Made by a program: the position numbers and the translations under genes
Shown here: one piece after another, positions 49,901 to 61,507 of the stretch
Numbering within the stretch: position 1 is the first letter of the stretch
Layout of the letters: the number at the start of each line of letters is the position of its first letter
Notes under the pieces: generated by a model
Told to the model about the DNA's origin: nothing
Seen by the model: the letters and a program-made list of their open reading frames with translations, nothing else
Database searches by the model: none
Source of the DNA: Bombardia bombarda
Lineage: Eukaryota; Ascomycota; Sordariomycetes; Sordariales; Lasiosphaeriaceae
DNA length: 64,000 bases
Direction: 5' to 3'
Assembly (NCBI GenBank): GCA_030512295.1
Contig: JAULSR010000002.1
Coordinates: forward strand, 6,944,001-7,008,000

Positions 49901-51608
49901 TTCTAAAACCCGAAGGAATATGGATGGGGGATATTACAGGATACTGTCTTCTTTTTTACCCGCCTGGCTCGGATAGGTCGGCCAAAGGATCAAAAATGTA
50001 TCTCGGCCTTATTCAACTTGACATGGAAGTTTCCCAAATACAGTCCCGTCCCCCCCTTTGGAGAATTGGGAAACCTTGTCCATAAACCGCAACTGAAATT
50101 TAGACGACCACGACGACCGACCCAACATGGGTAAAAGATGGAGGCAGGTACTTGGGCTAAACGATCCGAAAAGAAATATACCCGGTTTGGTACGTGCTGC
50201 TCCAAGTGGGTTGGTAAACCCATGGTAGGTTGGGGATTTTGTGTGTGATGTGTATATGTGCGTATGCGTGTTTGTCATTATGTGTGTGTGTGTGTGTGTG
50301 AGTGGGTGGACGACGCCTGCCTGCAATACGGTCGCATTATCGACTTCGGTGAGACTATAGAGCCAAGTTTTTATGGGGCGTACGTATGCTGGTGAATGCG
50401 ATGAATGCGAATGGCGGTGTCGATGTGGTCCATGAAGAATGAGGTAAGCCGCCTTTATTGCATCGAAGTTTTTTTCACGAGGCAAAGCACTGCTGATGCA
50501 ATCTGCTGCACACTGCTCGTATTTCATTGGTAGCCTTTTGACATCAAATCTGTTGGGACCTGTGCTATCTGGTGGAAATCCCGCCCAGTTCGTTATCTTC
50601 CAATCAGGGTCCAGACAAGCCCAAAATAGTAAGTAAGCAGCTTGATTGTCGGGCCGGACGCCGGACAGCCTTGGTAGGTACCCGCAGGACCTAGACTACT
50701 GGCTGAAAAAGCTAACGGTTTACCTGTGGCTGTGGGATAGGTAATTCAATCTTACCGCCATTTTCGTCCAAGTCGTTATGCACATGTGCAATACTATCTT
50801 CGCCCTCAAGACCAGATACAGACTGGCGGATTATTCAACCCTTACTAACTACGACAACATCAACTCTTGGATGCATACCTCTGCGTTCCACAACGAAGCA
50901 CGGTTCTTGGCTGAAAGAATATTGATTTATGTATGGAATCAAAACATTATCGATTCTGTGGCTTTCATTCGTAATTTGTGCATGCTGCAGATATTCTGCC
51001 CCTGTCGTCACAAAGCCATCGCCCAGATTACCCAGTTCAGTCAACCTGGTAATATTGATTAGTTTCTGTGGTTCTGCAACTGAAAACCCGGTTGGACCTG
51101 CCAACAGGCAGACATCCCATTGGGCAGACACCCCATTGGGAGCAGCGGTGAGGTGCAGTCGGACAAAAGGAAAAAGGTAAGAAACGTGGTCAAGGCATTT
51201 TGGTACTGAGGTAATGAAGGAATCGGTGAGTGTGAGAGAGCGATCCAGGTTAAAAAGTCTATCGTTACGCATAAGTAAACAAGGATATAAGAGCTACTGA
51301 ATGATCCAATCAAAAGTCCAAGAAAAATAACAAAGAAAAAAACGAAAAGCTATGATATTTCCCGGACCCATGCCATGTGCTCTTAATTACCAAGCCCCGG
51401 CCCAAAAAGGAGAAAGATTTCCAACACCCCCCCCCTTGCAATTGTCCCCGCACACAAACGCAGCCCTGCCAGCTCCCGCTCCTGCCAGCTCCTGCTCCTG
51501 TTTGTTTCTGCTCGCCCCGCCTCAATGTTCTAGCCCCCTCCCTTCCTAAACTAGGTACCTAGGTACCATGGAAACGCATTCTAATTTGTAGTTTCATCCT
51601 TCGTTCCT
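46944..51608. other. Gene-free 4.7-kb convergent region
   Basis: Lies between the 3' ends of the zinc-cluster gene and the AMP-binding ligase. Frames are short and lack family motifs. Visible items are a G11 run at about 49681-49691, a (TG)10 repeat at 50281-50300, and AT-rich stretches at 47200-47450. This is unusually long for a region between two converging 3' ends, so undetected non-coding RNAs or decayed repeats are possible. No transposon ends were recognised. Confidence 0.5.
50281..50300. repeat. (TG)10 microsatellite
   Basis: Ten uninterrupted TG units in the gene-free region. Confidence 0.95.
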
Positions 51609-53513
51609 CTAAATGCCAGACTTCTCCTCCTTAATCTCCATCTCAGCGAGCTTGAACCGCTGTGTTTTCCCGCTTGCCGTCCGGGGTATCGATGTGACAA
51701 AGACCACGCCACCGTCCAGCCTCTTGTAGCTGGCAAGCTGGCCGCGGATGTAGTCGTAGATCTCCTCGCCCGTGACCTGGCCCTTGGAAGAGTCGGAATC
51801 GGAGTCCGAGTCGAGCCTCTTCTTGCGCACAATGTAGGCGCGCGGCACCTCGGTTTGTTGGTCAGCAGTCGGTGTGCCGATGACGGCGCAGTCCGCCACC
51901 TCGGGATGCTGAAGAAGCACCGCCTCAATCTCTGCGGGTGCTACTTGCCATCTGTAAAGGAAAGTGTCAGTATTTCGAGTTTCGAACTTTATGTGCGGTC
52001 CTTTTTCAAAAAAAGGAATTGGTGCGTGAGAAAATAGCGACTTACCCTCGCACTTTGATCAGCTCCTTTTGCCGACCGTTGATGTAGAGCTTGCCGTTCT
52101 TCTTGTAGACGACGTCACCAGTGGGGAACCACTTGTCCTCGCCGATGCCGTCGGCCGACTTGTTCTTGTAGCCTGACATGACGCCGGCGGTGCGAATCTG
52201 CAGCTCGCCCGTGACGTTGTCGGCCGTGATCTCCTTGCCCTCGCCGTCCACCAGGCGCATCTCGTAGCCGGGCAGGATGCGGCCAATGGAGCCAGTGGTG
52301 TCCTGCTCGCCCCACCGGAAGATGGTGGCAATGCCGAACTCGGTCATACCCCAGATCTGCGAGATGGTGGCCTTGGGGTTGAGCTTGGCCTTGAGCTTGC
52401 CAATGGCGACACCATCAATTGGCGCGCCACCCGTGCCAATGTAGCGGACTGTAGCCAACTGCTCCTCCAGGGGAAGGTCGGAGGCGTTGAGTGCGTGGAT
52501 GATTGGCGGGGTGAGGTAGGTCTCAGAGACGGCGTACTTGTGAATGTTGTTGGCAAGCGCGTCGAGGTTGAAACGCGCCATGATGTAGACAGGGTTTCCG
52601 TGGCGGACGGTAGCGAAGAGCGGCCAGATGGCGCCGAGAGTGTGGAAGAGCGGCAGCGTGGACAGGCGGATCACCTCATATGGCACATCGTTGTGGAGCA
52701 CCTCGCGCTGGGCAATGAGGGCGTAGTGGGAGAGCTGGGCAAGCTTGGGAAGCCCCGTAGTCCCGGATGTAGAGTAGTAGCAGGCGATGGTGTTCTTCAT
52801 CTCGGCCTTGCTGCGAAGCTTCTGCCAGTCGGATTCGCCATAGCGCAAGAGGTTGGTCAGGGGCTGGGTGCTGGCGCCGCCAACGACCTCGGAAACATAT
52901 GTCTGCGGGGTCTTCTCCTGGCGGAGAGGGTGTGTGGTGCCAAAGACAAAGACGCTGTCGGCCGACATGCCACGCTTCTCGCACACCTGCAGAACCAAGC
53001 CAGCAGTCCTCTCGGCCGTGATAATGAAGCGGGGTGCGGCGGTCTCGACGACATGGTTGAGCTCGAACACTTGGTATGCGGGGTTGGAGCCGCAGGCAAT
53101 GCCTCCAGCTCCCATGATGGCGAAGACGAGGGCACCATAGAGATACTGCGTTGCAAAAGACATGTTAGGGGTTTTCCGGGTTATAATAGATATCGAGGAG
53201 AGGAGGTGGTGGTGAGTGAGACAAAAGCTCCAAGACAAAAGCTCCAAGACAAAAGACTGAGACTTACATGGTTTGCCATGTGCAGAAGCACGGAATCACC
53301 CTTCTTGAGACCTTGTGCCTGCATGCCGGCGATCAGTTGCCTCACCAGCTTGACCGTCCCGTCGGCGGTAAGAAACTGAGACGGGTCTTCTGCGTTGATG
53401 AAGACACGCTTGTCGCCATCGTAGTTTGTCTGCTTGTCGAGGGCATAGCTGACGAGATCGGTGATGGGCACCTCAGGCTTGGTGGCCCGCGGAGTGCTGA
53501 AGCTGCAACCCAT
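51609..53513 (-). CDS. AMP-binding acyl/aryl-CoA ligase with N-myristoylation-like N-terminus
   Basis: ANL-superfamily enzyme that adenylates a carboxylic acid and probably forms its CoA thioester. Exons 53513-53268, 53145-52046 and 51951-51609 (introns 122 and 94 nt) encode 562 aa, the usual size for a 4-coumarate-CoA-ligase-like enzyme. Core motifs are A3 YYSTSGTTGLPK, A5 QIWGMTEFG, A7 WFPTGDVVYKKNGKLYINGR and A8 KELIKVRGWQVAPAEIEA. The C-terminal catalytic lysine segment is IPRTASGKTQRFKL. The N-terminus MGCSFSTPR fits an N-myristoylation pattern (Gly2, Ser6) with a palmitoylatable Cys3, unusual for this family. The C-terminus SGI is not a PTS1 peroxisomal signal, so membrane association rather than peroxisomal import is suggested. 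The acid substrate cannot be deduced. Confidence 0.86.
53220..53256 (-). repeat. 14-nt tandem repeat inside intron 1 of the AMP-binding ligase
   Basis: GACAAAAGCTCCAA twice plus a partial third copy. The repeat lies wholly in intron 53267-53146. Confidence 0.9.
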
Positions 53514-54046
53514 TGTGTCGACGTTTAAGAGTGTGTGCGGATCGGGCCGTAAGACGAAGAGTTGGGAGCTTGGTCAAGGAGGGGAGCAAGTAGGAGAGGG
53601 GAGCGAGCTTGGGTATCAGTTTACAGCAGATGTGTTGACGGCTTCATCATGGCACTTATATATCTTTAGTAGAGGAAATCAGAGATGGTCGACCTTTGAG
53701 ATATCATATTTCGATGGAGCTGTCTGATTGGCCGGCGCCCTGACCCTCCACACTGAGCATCTAAACCCAGCACCTCTCAGCACAACCCAGCTCAACCTGG
53801 CATCCAACACGGCCTGGAGGTCGGCACTGACCACTCACGGCGCCGGTATGAGCCGTGGGAGCCGTGGGAGCCGATGGGCGGTGGTGGGTAGCAGTGTAAA
53901 AGCAGGTAGGTAGACAGGCAGGCAAAGCAACCTGTCGTGAGCGGCGGTGGTATGTAGCTAGGTAGCTTTCCGCAGCCCGTAAGCTGGGAAGCTACCTGGG
54001 TACCATGGCAGGGCGCGAAGGAGGGCGTTCGTGATGGACTGTGCTC

Positions 54047-54124
54047 GACGGGATAGGAAGTACAAGTGCACCTCCCGTACCGTTTGACGGGATAGGAAGT
54101 ACAAGTGTACGTGCTGTACCGTCG
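54047..54124. repeat. 39-bp imperfect tandem duplication
   Basis: Two adjacent copies share GACGGGATAGGAAGTACAAG and a CCGTACC/CTGTACC end, differing at a few bases between. Confidence 0.85.
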
Positions 54125-55766
54125 ATATCGATAAAAGGGTGTCCAAGTTTGTAATGACACGCCCTGAAGGTGGCACCGCCTGTGGCCCCGTCCGTGGCCC
54201 CCAGACAGGTAGCTGGTAGTCAGAAGTCAGAGTGGGTGGGCGCCAGGATCACATGCTGGCGGTGGCTGGCGGCGTTCGCGCACGACTTCGCCCAGAGTTG
54301 CACTTATTGCACGAGCAGGCATAGGGTATAGACGAGACAGGCATAGGCTGGGCAGCTGGGGGGCGTTGGAGGCGCCGCTGAAGCGCGTTTCGTGGGGGAC
54401 CGGGATAGGTAAGCACCCGAAATCGGTCAAGATATTCGGTGCTCTGGGGTGCTTTGGCGGTGCTTTGGGTGGTGCTCTGGCGATTTGGTTTGTCGCTATC
54501 CTAAAGCGGTGCGAGGACCTTCCCAATCTGAGCCACACCCGCGCAGGTGCAGCAGTTTCAAAACGGGGTGAGGTGTGTGTTCCGTGGCATGACGCGAGCT
54601 GCATCTGCATCGTGCCTTATCTGACTGCCCGATGAGGCGTGACGCGCCGCCTATCAGCAATCACGTCGTCGCCAGCGCAATATTCGCTAAGTCCAGTACT
54701 GCGTTAGGTATTCGTATACCATCGAGACTCGAGAGTGAGGGTCGGTGCGGAGACAGACTGAGACAATCAAGACTCAATCATCGGCTTCGACGTCGCAGCA
54801 CGCAGTCTTGGCCCGCGGCTGGGGTCACGGTCGGCAGTGAGGGGGGACAGCATCCGCTCTGCAGACGCCGCTGCTGCTGTGAAAGCCTTCTGCGTCTTCT
54901 AGAAATTAAATGCTCCGGGGCTAGCGTTGCAGGGGTGGTGACCCACACCGACCTGGGTACCCGGTTGCCCATCGCCAGCCCCCCGTTCCTCCCCCCCACA
55001 ATCCATCCACAATCGACACAAATCCACCTGCCAGTGCTACCCTCACCTACCTAGAATCCCCCTAGCGCCACCACAGACTATGGATGTATCTCGTAAAAGC
55101 CCGCATCGCTGTAGGCCCTAGCTCTGCTGGTACATGCGTAGTGCCATCGCGACCAAGGCACTTGGAGCCGTCAGATGTGTGCTAACCCGGTTTTGCCAAC
55201 CGTGACAGGTTTCAGCCGCAGGCGTCAATCCAAATCATAGTGCAAGGTTCGTGAACTAATGCACGAGGGACGCCCCTAGCGCCCCTACGCTGCCGAGCAC
55301 CGGGACTTCCGGAGACACCCCTGATCCCTTATAGAAGAGGAAAGAGGAAGCAGTTAGCCAGCTTGCTCGCATTCGCACACCCGTCGACTCGCCAAACTTT
55401 TGCTTTTGCGGGTGGATGCCACTCCCCGCGCTGTAATACGGGGTTGGGGTTGGGCGAAGGGCACCTAAGGCGCCCTGGGGCAGGCATACCTACCAAGGTA
55501 CCTTATGGAGGATCTACGGCCACCTAGCCATACCATAGTACCCGACCCCTCACCCGCGCGCCCGCGTCTTCTCATCCACTGCTCCCGTCATTTCTCGCCT
55601 TGTCGGGGTATTGGATGGCAGGGCCACCTCAGCCCGGCTCGATGCCTATAGGTAGGTTAACGTCTGTACCTAAATGCTGGGGCGCTGGGGGCAGTGGGTA
55701 AGCAATCCTGTCACCTGGATAGGTAATGTACCTAGCCGTAGACTGACTCACTGCCTAAGTCTAAAC

Positions 55767-55806
<40 letters not shown>
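55767..55806. repeat. (GGCT)10 microsatellite
   Basis: Ten perfect GGCT units. Confidence 0.95.
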
Positions 55807-56172
55807 CGCTTTTCGGGCTGAATTCTAGAACTTTGGTTCATCCCGCTAGAATGCAGCTGTCAAAGACATGGGATCAACCAGCACGCACCGCCGCCAGCGC
55901 CATCCTCTCACCGCAGTGCTTACCTCAACCCTTCCCATATTGCTACCATAGACTCATGACGATAGGATTTTCCGACCAAAGTCTAAGGCACGTTGGGAAC
56001 AATATTGCCAGGAATGCATCACTATTGGTTCTGTCGTGTTGCTGTACCAGACCCCAGCCTGCATCCTTTCTCGTATCATTTTTTTCTTCGTTTTCTGCTT
56101 TCTTGCGCAGCTACCTTGGTTGCTAGGCCCCCAGCTAGCATAGCAGGACACATGTAAGACTCACCGTCCTCG

Positions 56173-57440
56173 ATAGGGCAATTGCGAATAGCTCCATCAT
56201 GGTGGCGATGCTACCTTGGGAGTGCTGCTCTATCGAGCCTGCTGTTCGAGCGTGGACAGACAGCGAGCAGCAGCAGCAGCACTACGGCCAGCCTTGCAGC
56301 ATCGCCTAGAGGTATCATTACAAATTTCCTGGACTGGGCATGCACGGCGGGCGACCATTGTGTAGGTGGCGACCCGGAAGGGGGTAGCGAGTGCTCTATC
56401 GAAAAGCATGACCTGAAAAGGGGGCAAGTCTGGGGTAGATTGAAGATGGGCGATTGTGCACGAGAATGCCATCATAGTTTCCATGATGGAAGAGTAGATG
56501 CATAGATGCCAAGTCGGGTGTTAGCTTAGACGGCGGCACCTGGTGCAAATAGGAAACTCTGTGACAGATAGTCCAAAACGCCCAGAAGAATCCGCCCATA
56601 CCTATTATCAATCGTGGTGGTGTAATAATGTAATTGTCTTGGGGACACGGACCCGGTTGGAAATAGGCAAGTCTGTTTGTAAACACCATGCAAGCCATTT
56701 AGCAGTGCATGGAAATCAGGTGGCGATCTTGCCCTGGACGGGGTCTGTGTTGAAAATAGGCAACTGCCAACCCTTAATTCGAGATAGCCCACTTTGTGAG
56801 AAATGCAGATACGATACGAATACTACTAACTAGTGCCTCATCACGGTCGTGATGCAGCCATGTTACCCTAATTGTTTTGTGGATGGGCAGGATCGTGCAT
56901 ATAACCTACCCTCCATAGGCTGGCGAGGTTGGTCGGGCCCCATATGTTGGTAGGTATCTATGGAAAGTAGGTGAGGCAGCCCGGTCTATGATCCTGATCC
57001 TGACTGATCCTGATCCTGACGTTATGTCTCCGAACAGGGTAGGTACTACAAAGATAGATGTTGAAAAAATGATATGGGGGTGAATACTAGTAGACAAGGG
57101 CAAAAAATAGGCAACTATGCTGCCGTTGGGCGGCTGCGGCCAATCGCATATAAGAAAGGGGAAAAAAACAGAAAGGAGGTATGGCTGTGATGCTACCCTG
57201 CTCGCCAAAGAAGAGTGGGTTGCGATGCGAAACCGTTCGTGGGTTAGCAGCGACTGGTTGCTGTCTATGCTGTCGACGGCAGGTACAGTATGCATGCAGG
57301 GCCGGGACTGCGCATACTGACTATTAGATACATAGGTACACACCTAGGTACTGGATGGATGGACGCAAGGACAGTATATGATATAGCATCCGATTGACTA
57401 TAGTGAAAACAGGCAAGTCTGTTATAGATAGGCAATTGCG
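56173..57440 (+). repeat. Interspersed AATAGGCAA-type motif, seven occurrences
   Basis: Near-identical words at about 56173 (ATAGGGCAATTGCG), 56547 (AAATAGGAAACTCT), 56661 (AAATAGGCAAGTCTG), 56753 (AAAATAGGCAACTGCC), 57103 (AAAATAGGCAACTA), 57407 (AAACAGGCAAGTCTG) and 57428 (ATAGGCAATTGCG). All are in the same orientation, and flanking words (GTCTG, ATTGCG) are shared between pairs. Confidence 0.6.
56990..57020. repeat. 16-bp direct repeat of GATCCT words
   Basis: GATCCTGATCCTGACT occurs twice in tandem, the second copy lacking the last base. Confidence 0.85.
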
Positions 57441-58663
57441 TGTTATCGCATCATGCAGCGGGAAAACGTTAGGGAGACTGATAACCATGTGCACGAGTCA
57501 AGATAGCAGGTGTTGTGGTATATCTCGGGTTTGGTATAGAGTTAATGTGTACGTATTGCGTATAATTCCATCATGGGCGAGATGCAACTTTGTGCCTTTG
57601 ATGGCGGTTTGGTGGTGGGGAAGCAAGGAAGGTGAGGTGGTCTATGCATGTGTGTAGTTAGGTTGGGTGGGTGTGAGTGCCCAGCCCGGCGGCCTGACTG
57701 ATTGTATCATGATAGGCTCAACCGGTCAACATGAGCCAGAGGGGTTGACGGAGAGGATAGGTCGGGATGGGGTAATAAGCAGTACCTTAGCCTCGAGAGT
57801 AGCCCGGTTAGCAGTAGTACCTGCCGTACCGTACCTTAATCTAGGTAAGGTAGGCGACCTAAGCAAGGCAAGAAGAACCCGGAAGGGAGGGGCGTTCGGA
57901 GTAACTACGTAGGTTAGTCGTAAGGCAAGTGCAGCCCGCGCCTAGAGAGAGAGGGTGATACTACCTACCTAGTTCCTTCCTAGTTTCTGCCAGATCAGAT
58001 AAGCATACGCGACATGTGCAGAAAATCGCGGGCAATCGCAGTCAATCGCAGCAGTTGCAGAAGTCGCTAGCCTGGATATCGCCAGCCCAGCGAGTCGGCT
58101 TATTCTAGCTCTTGAAGGACTTGCGACGCCATCGTTCGAAAACCATTGGCTCGGACTAATTGCCCTCCGCGTATGCGAGTCCGATTTGATCCGAAATTCC
58201 AAATCGTGGCTGCATCGAGAGACAACCTTAGAGCAAACGTCTGTGTGCGCCTAGTCCTAAAATCGACGACAAATCGACCCTGCAGATAATTGACAGACCA
58301 CCTACACACACTCTTTTCACACTTCAAAATGATGGTTCAAGGTACCCAGCACCGAGAAACTCCGCACTGCGGTACGGCCATATCTCCGAGACGACCGACT
58401 TTCGGGGACGGAGTATCATTTGATGGGCAATCTGCACAATCTGCACCTGCCCCTCGGTCAAGAAACCCCAACTGGGGCAAGACATCCCAACTGGGGTCCG
58501 CATCCACATGCATCTATCCCACACAATCTGCCTACCTTAGCTACAGTATGTCCAATGTACCTAGGTATCTGCCCACGCATCCACACATCCACATTCTCTA
58601 CTCAGACCACACCGCGCACTGACAGTAGACAGACACACATCGTGCCGCCGCCACTTTAATCGT

Positions 58664-58690
58664 CTGCACACCCTGCACACCCTGCACACC
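58664..58690. repeat. 9-bp tandem repeat, three copies
   Basis: CTGCACACC repeated three times exactly, followed by CTGCC. Confidence 0.9.
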
Positions 58691-59255
58691 CTGCCCTACC
58701 CTGAGGCTGCATGGGGGCGGCCCAGTAACCAGCATCCCAGCTACCAAACATCCCAGCAATCCGCCGCTTCTTTTCTTGTGCCTGCCGAAAAGAAACCTTC
58801 CTCCCTGCTACTACCGCGGGCGGACCAGGCGCAGGGGTCGGAACGCCTCCACAGTCATGGACGGACAGACGGACAACGCGCTGTGATAGACTGACACAGA
58901 GCTCACAGATGCTCACTGCCCAATCCGGCCTCCTCAACCGCCTCTCTGCCCCCCATGCCATGCCGCGGAGCGCCCCATCTCGCCCATCTCACCCATTCAC
59001 CCTGTTCAGCCATCGAACGACTGCGATATGCCTTCCCCCCTCCTACTCCGAGTCTCTCTTGTCATTCACAGCTTAAATATCCACATTCCTCCAGTCGAGG
59101 TAAGAAAAATAAAAAAGTTGCAAGACAAAGTCCCAGGTTCGATCACTCTCAAGTTCAACACTGTTGACATCAACCACACATATCAACGGACTCAAGCAGA
59201 AGCAAAGCAGAAGCAGCAGTAGCCTCCCGCAGTCCGCAAAGCCCCATCCACCACA

Positions 59256-60674
59256 ATGGCGTCCATCTCGCCGCAGCCCGCTGGCTCGTCGCCATCCCCC
59301 GTGGTGGACGAGAAGCAGACGGCATACATGGAGGTGGCCAAGGTCCAAGCTTCTAGCGACATCGAGTCCCAGATCCCCGCAGAGTTTGAGGCCGAGTATG
59401 AGGAGAGGAAGCGCCTGGGCTTCGTCCGCTACACTGCCCTCAACGTCTACAGGCGTCTCTTCAGCTTCATTTTCATCTGCAATGCCATTGCCTTCATCAT
59501 CATCATGTACAAGGGCCCCTCCTCCATGGCCCTCGTCAGCGCCTCCTCCGTCAACCTGATGGTGTGCGGTCTCTGCCGTAACCCCACCTGTGTCAACATG
59601 GTCTACCGCATCTTCACCTCCGTCCCCAAGTCAGCGCCCATAAGAATCCGCCGCATAGCGTGCAAGGTCTTCCACATTGGCGGTTTCCACAGCGGCTCCG
59701 GCATTGCTGCCGTCGTCTGGTACATTGGCTTCTCAGGCGTCTACACGGCCCAATGGACCGCCAGCCCCGTCAACATCGTCATCCTCGTCTTGGTCTGGAC
59801 CGTCCTGGCCTTCCTCCTCTCCATCGTCTTCGTCGCCTACCCCATCTTCCGCGCCAAGCGCCACGACTACTTTGAGCTCACCCACCGCTTCTCCAACTGG
59901 ATCATCCTCGTCCTCTTCTGGGGCGTCATCCTCGTCATGAGCTCCCAGGCCGCCAACATGGGCATCTTCCTCGTCAACGCGCCCGCCTTCTGGGTCCTCA
60001 TCGTCATCACTGTCGCCACCGTCTGGCCCTGGATGCAGCTCCGCAAGGTCGAAGTCGTGCCCGAGCACCTGTCGGACCATGCCGTCCGCCTGCACTTCAA
60101 GCACACCCCCATAAAGTTCGGCAAGGGTCTCATGATCGCCAGCCACCCCCTCAAGGACTGGCACGCCTTTGCCACCTTCACGGATAAGTTCGACACCCCC
60201 GGCTCCGAGTTCTCGTGCCTTGTCTCCAAGGCCGGCGACTGGACCAAGAAGACCATCAACGAGAAGCCTACCCAGCTGTGGAAGAAGGGTGTCCCCACAT
60301 ACGGCTTCGGCTACGTCATGCGCGTCTTCCACCGCATCATCTGCGTCACCACCGGATCCGGCATCGGCCCCTGCCTGTCCTTCATTGAGAGCGACCAGGC
60401 ACCCAAGATGCGCGTCATCTGGCAAACCAGGAACGCCCTCAAGACATATGGCGAGCGCACGCTCGAGCTCGTCAAGAGAATGGACGAGAACCCCGTCATC
60501 CTTGACACATCGGTGCTTGGCCGCGTCGACATGGTTCCCATCATCCTGAGACTGTTCAAGGAGTTTGATGCCGAGGCCGTCTGTGTCATCAGCAACGCCA
60601 AGGTGACCAAGGATGTTGTATACGCTCTGGAGCTTAGGGGTGTACCTGCCTATGGACCTCTCTTTGACTCTTAA
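59256..60674 (+). CDS. tmpA: TmpA-like transmembrane flavoprotein
   Basis: Integral membrane protein of the family typified by Aspergillus nidulans TmpA, a ferric-reductase-related flavoprotein involved in asexual development. Single exon, 472 aa. Residues 1-55 are cytosolic and polar. About six membrane helices follow (FIFICNAIAFIIIMY, GIAAVVWYIGFSGVY, NIVILVLVWTVLAFLLSIVF, WIILVLFWGVILVMSS, FWVLIVITVATVWPW). Histidines in FHIGGFHSG and in FELTHRFSN could contact heme, but the classical ferric reductase heme pattern is not obvious. The cytosolic C-terminal half has a dinucleotide-binding-like glycine motif VTTGSGIGPCLSFI and a reductase-like end (CVISNAKVTKDVVYALELRG). TmpB of A. nidulans fuses such a membrane domain to an adenylating enzyme; here an AMP-binding gene lies divergently upstream. 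Confidence 0.75.
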   Translation: MASISPQPAGSSPSPVVDEKQTAYMEVAKVQASSDIESQIPAEFEAEYEERKRLGFVRYTALNVYRRLFSFIFICNAIAFIIIMYKGPSSMALVSASSVNLMVCGLCRNPTCVNMVYRIFTSVPKSAPIRIRRIACKVFHIGGFHSGSGIAAVVWYIGFSGVYTAQWTASPVNIVILVLVWTVLAFLLSIVFVAYPIFRAKRHDYFELTHRFSNWIILVLFWGVILVMSSQAANMGIFLVNAPAFWVLIVITVATVWPWMQLRKVEVVPEHLSDHAVRLHFKHTPIKFGKGLMIASHPLKDWHAFATFTDKFDTPGSEFSCLVSKAGDWTKKTINEKPTQLWKKGVPTYGFGYVMRVFHRIICVTTGSGIGPCLSFIESDQAPKMRVIWQTRNALKTYGERTLELVKRMDENPVILDTSVLGRVDMVPIILRLFKEFDAEAVCVISNAKVTKDVVYALELRGVPAYGPLFDS

Positions 60675-61423
60675 GCGGGTCGATCGAGCTTTAAGTTTGT
60701 TGGATGAAGTCAACCAGCCAAGCCTGCTTCAGGGATGGATTGACACAGGGGGGAAGTAGTAGCAGTATATCAGGTGGTTGTTGTATGAAGTGTGGTTGCT
60801 CGCCAGGGCTAACAAAAAAAGGCCGGCTTTTGCTACAAGGATATGTATGCGTTTTTGCCCCATGGCCCTGGCGAGGATACTAAGTAAGGGGGGTTGATGA
60901 TTGGGGGGTTTGCTGGTTGTATAAAGGCATTCCTTCGTTAATCGCCCTTTACTCTATGACTTTTCTTTTTTTTCTTTTTCGGATTTGATGATTTCATTTA
61001 GTGTGGTGAGACAGGGTAGTCGGAGGGTCATCCAGCATTAGTCACTTAGAGCATAAATTTGATTTTCATAGACAATTCAAAATATGGGGCGTGGCCCTTC
61101 TTCATAGTCATTCTTCTTTAGCAACTGCAGGTTCAATAGGTATTGATCTGGTATGATATAAGAGTACTCTCCCTTGCTATGCAACAGTTGACTTGTCTTA
61201 CAACCTGGCCATTGATGCTACAACCTACTAGCAGTAATCCATGAACGGTCTGTTGAGAAAGGGGTCACCGTCAGTCCGTGCCCAAAACATCATGCCGGCG
61301 ACCTACTTATCACAGCGAGGTCATACATACCGTGACCGTCTCACATATCTTTTCCTAGCATTACAAATTGAATTGGAGAATAATCAACACGTTACGGATT
61401 ACTGTTTTTTAGGCAAAACATAT
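60675..61423. other. Intergenic region between the TmpA-like gene and tRNA-His
   Basis: About 750 bp with the 3' UTR of the TmpA-like gene and a T-rich tract at 60960-60980. No gene seen. Confidence 0.5.
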
Positions 61424-61507
61424 GGGCGACCCCGGAATCGAACCGGGGTTTGTTCGGTAAGTGAGCAAGGCCACAACGAACCGTCCTGACCACTAGACTA
61501 GTCACCC
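61424..61507 (-). tRNA. tRNA-His (GTG) with a 13-nt intron
   Basis: Folds as a complete cloverleaf on the minus strand. The acceptor GGGTGAC pairs with GTCGCCC (one G-U), the D stem GTCT with GGAC, the anticodon stem GTTCG with CGAAC, and the T arm is CCCGG-TTCGATT-CCGGG. The anticodon GTG is at 61474-61472. The extra loop bases fit a canonical intron inserted after position 37 (about 61470-61458). The B box GGTTCGATTCC is perfect and the discriminator base is A. Confidence 0.88.

Larger units (their letters stand above)
53514..59255. promoter_or_regulatory. Very long (5.7 kb) divergent non-coding region with interspersed short motifs
   Basis: Separates the start codons of the ligase and the TmpA-like gene. 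No convincing coding frame on either strand. It contains a 39-bp tandem duplication (54047-54124), a (GGCT)10 tract (55767-55806) and a family of AATAGGCAA-like words between 56173 and 57440. A 16-bp direct repeat is at 56990-57020 and a 9-bp triple repeat at 58664-58690. Long upstream regions are common for developmental genes in filamentous fungi; a long 5' leader or regulatory RNA is possible but not shown. Confidence 0.45.

Noticed and set aside
46944..51608. Small frames in the gene-free region, including a His-rich minus-strand frame at 50009-50527
   Set aside because: The His/Thr richness comes from the TG repeat, and none has motifs, a consensus start or splice partners.
59733..60713. 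326-codon minus-strand frame opposite the TmpA-like gene
   Set aside because: Composition is dominated by Asp, Glu and Gly, the mirror of GC-rich third positions on the coding strand; no motif or independent start.
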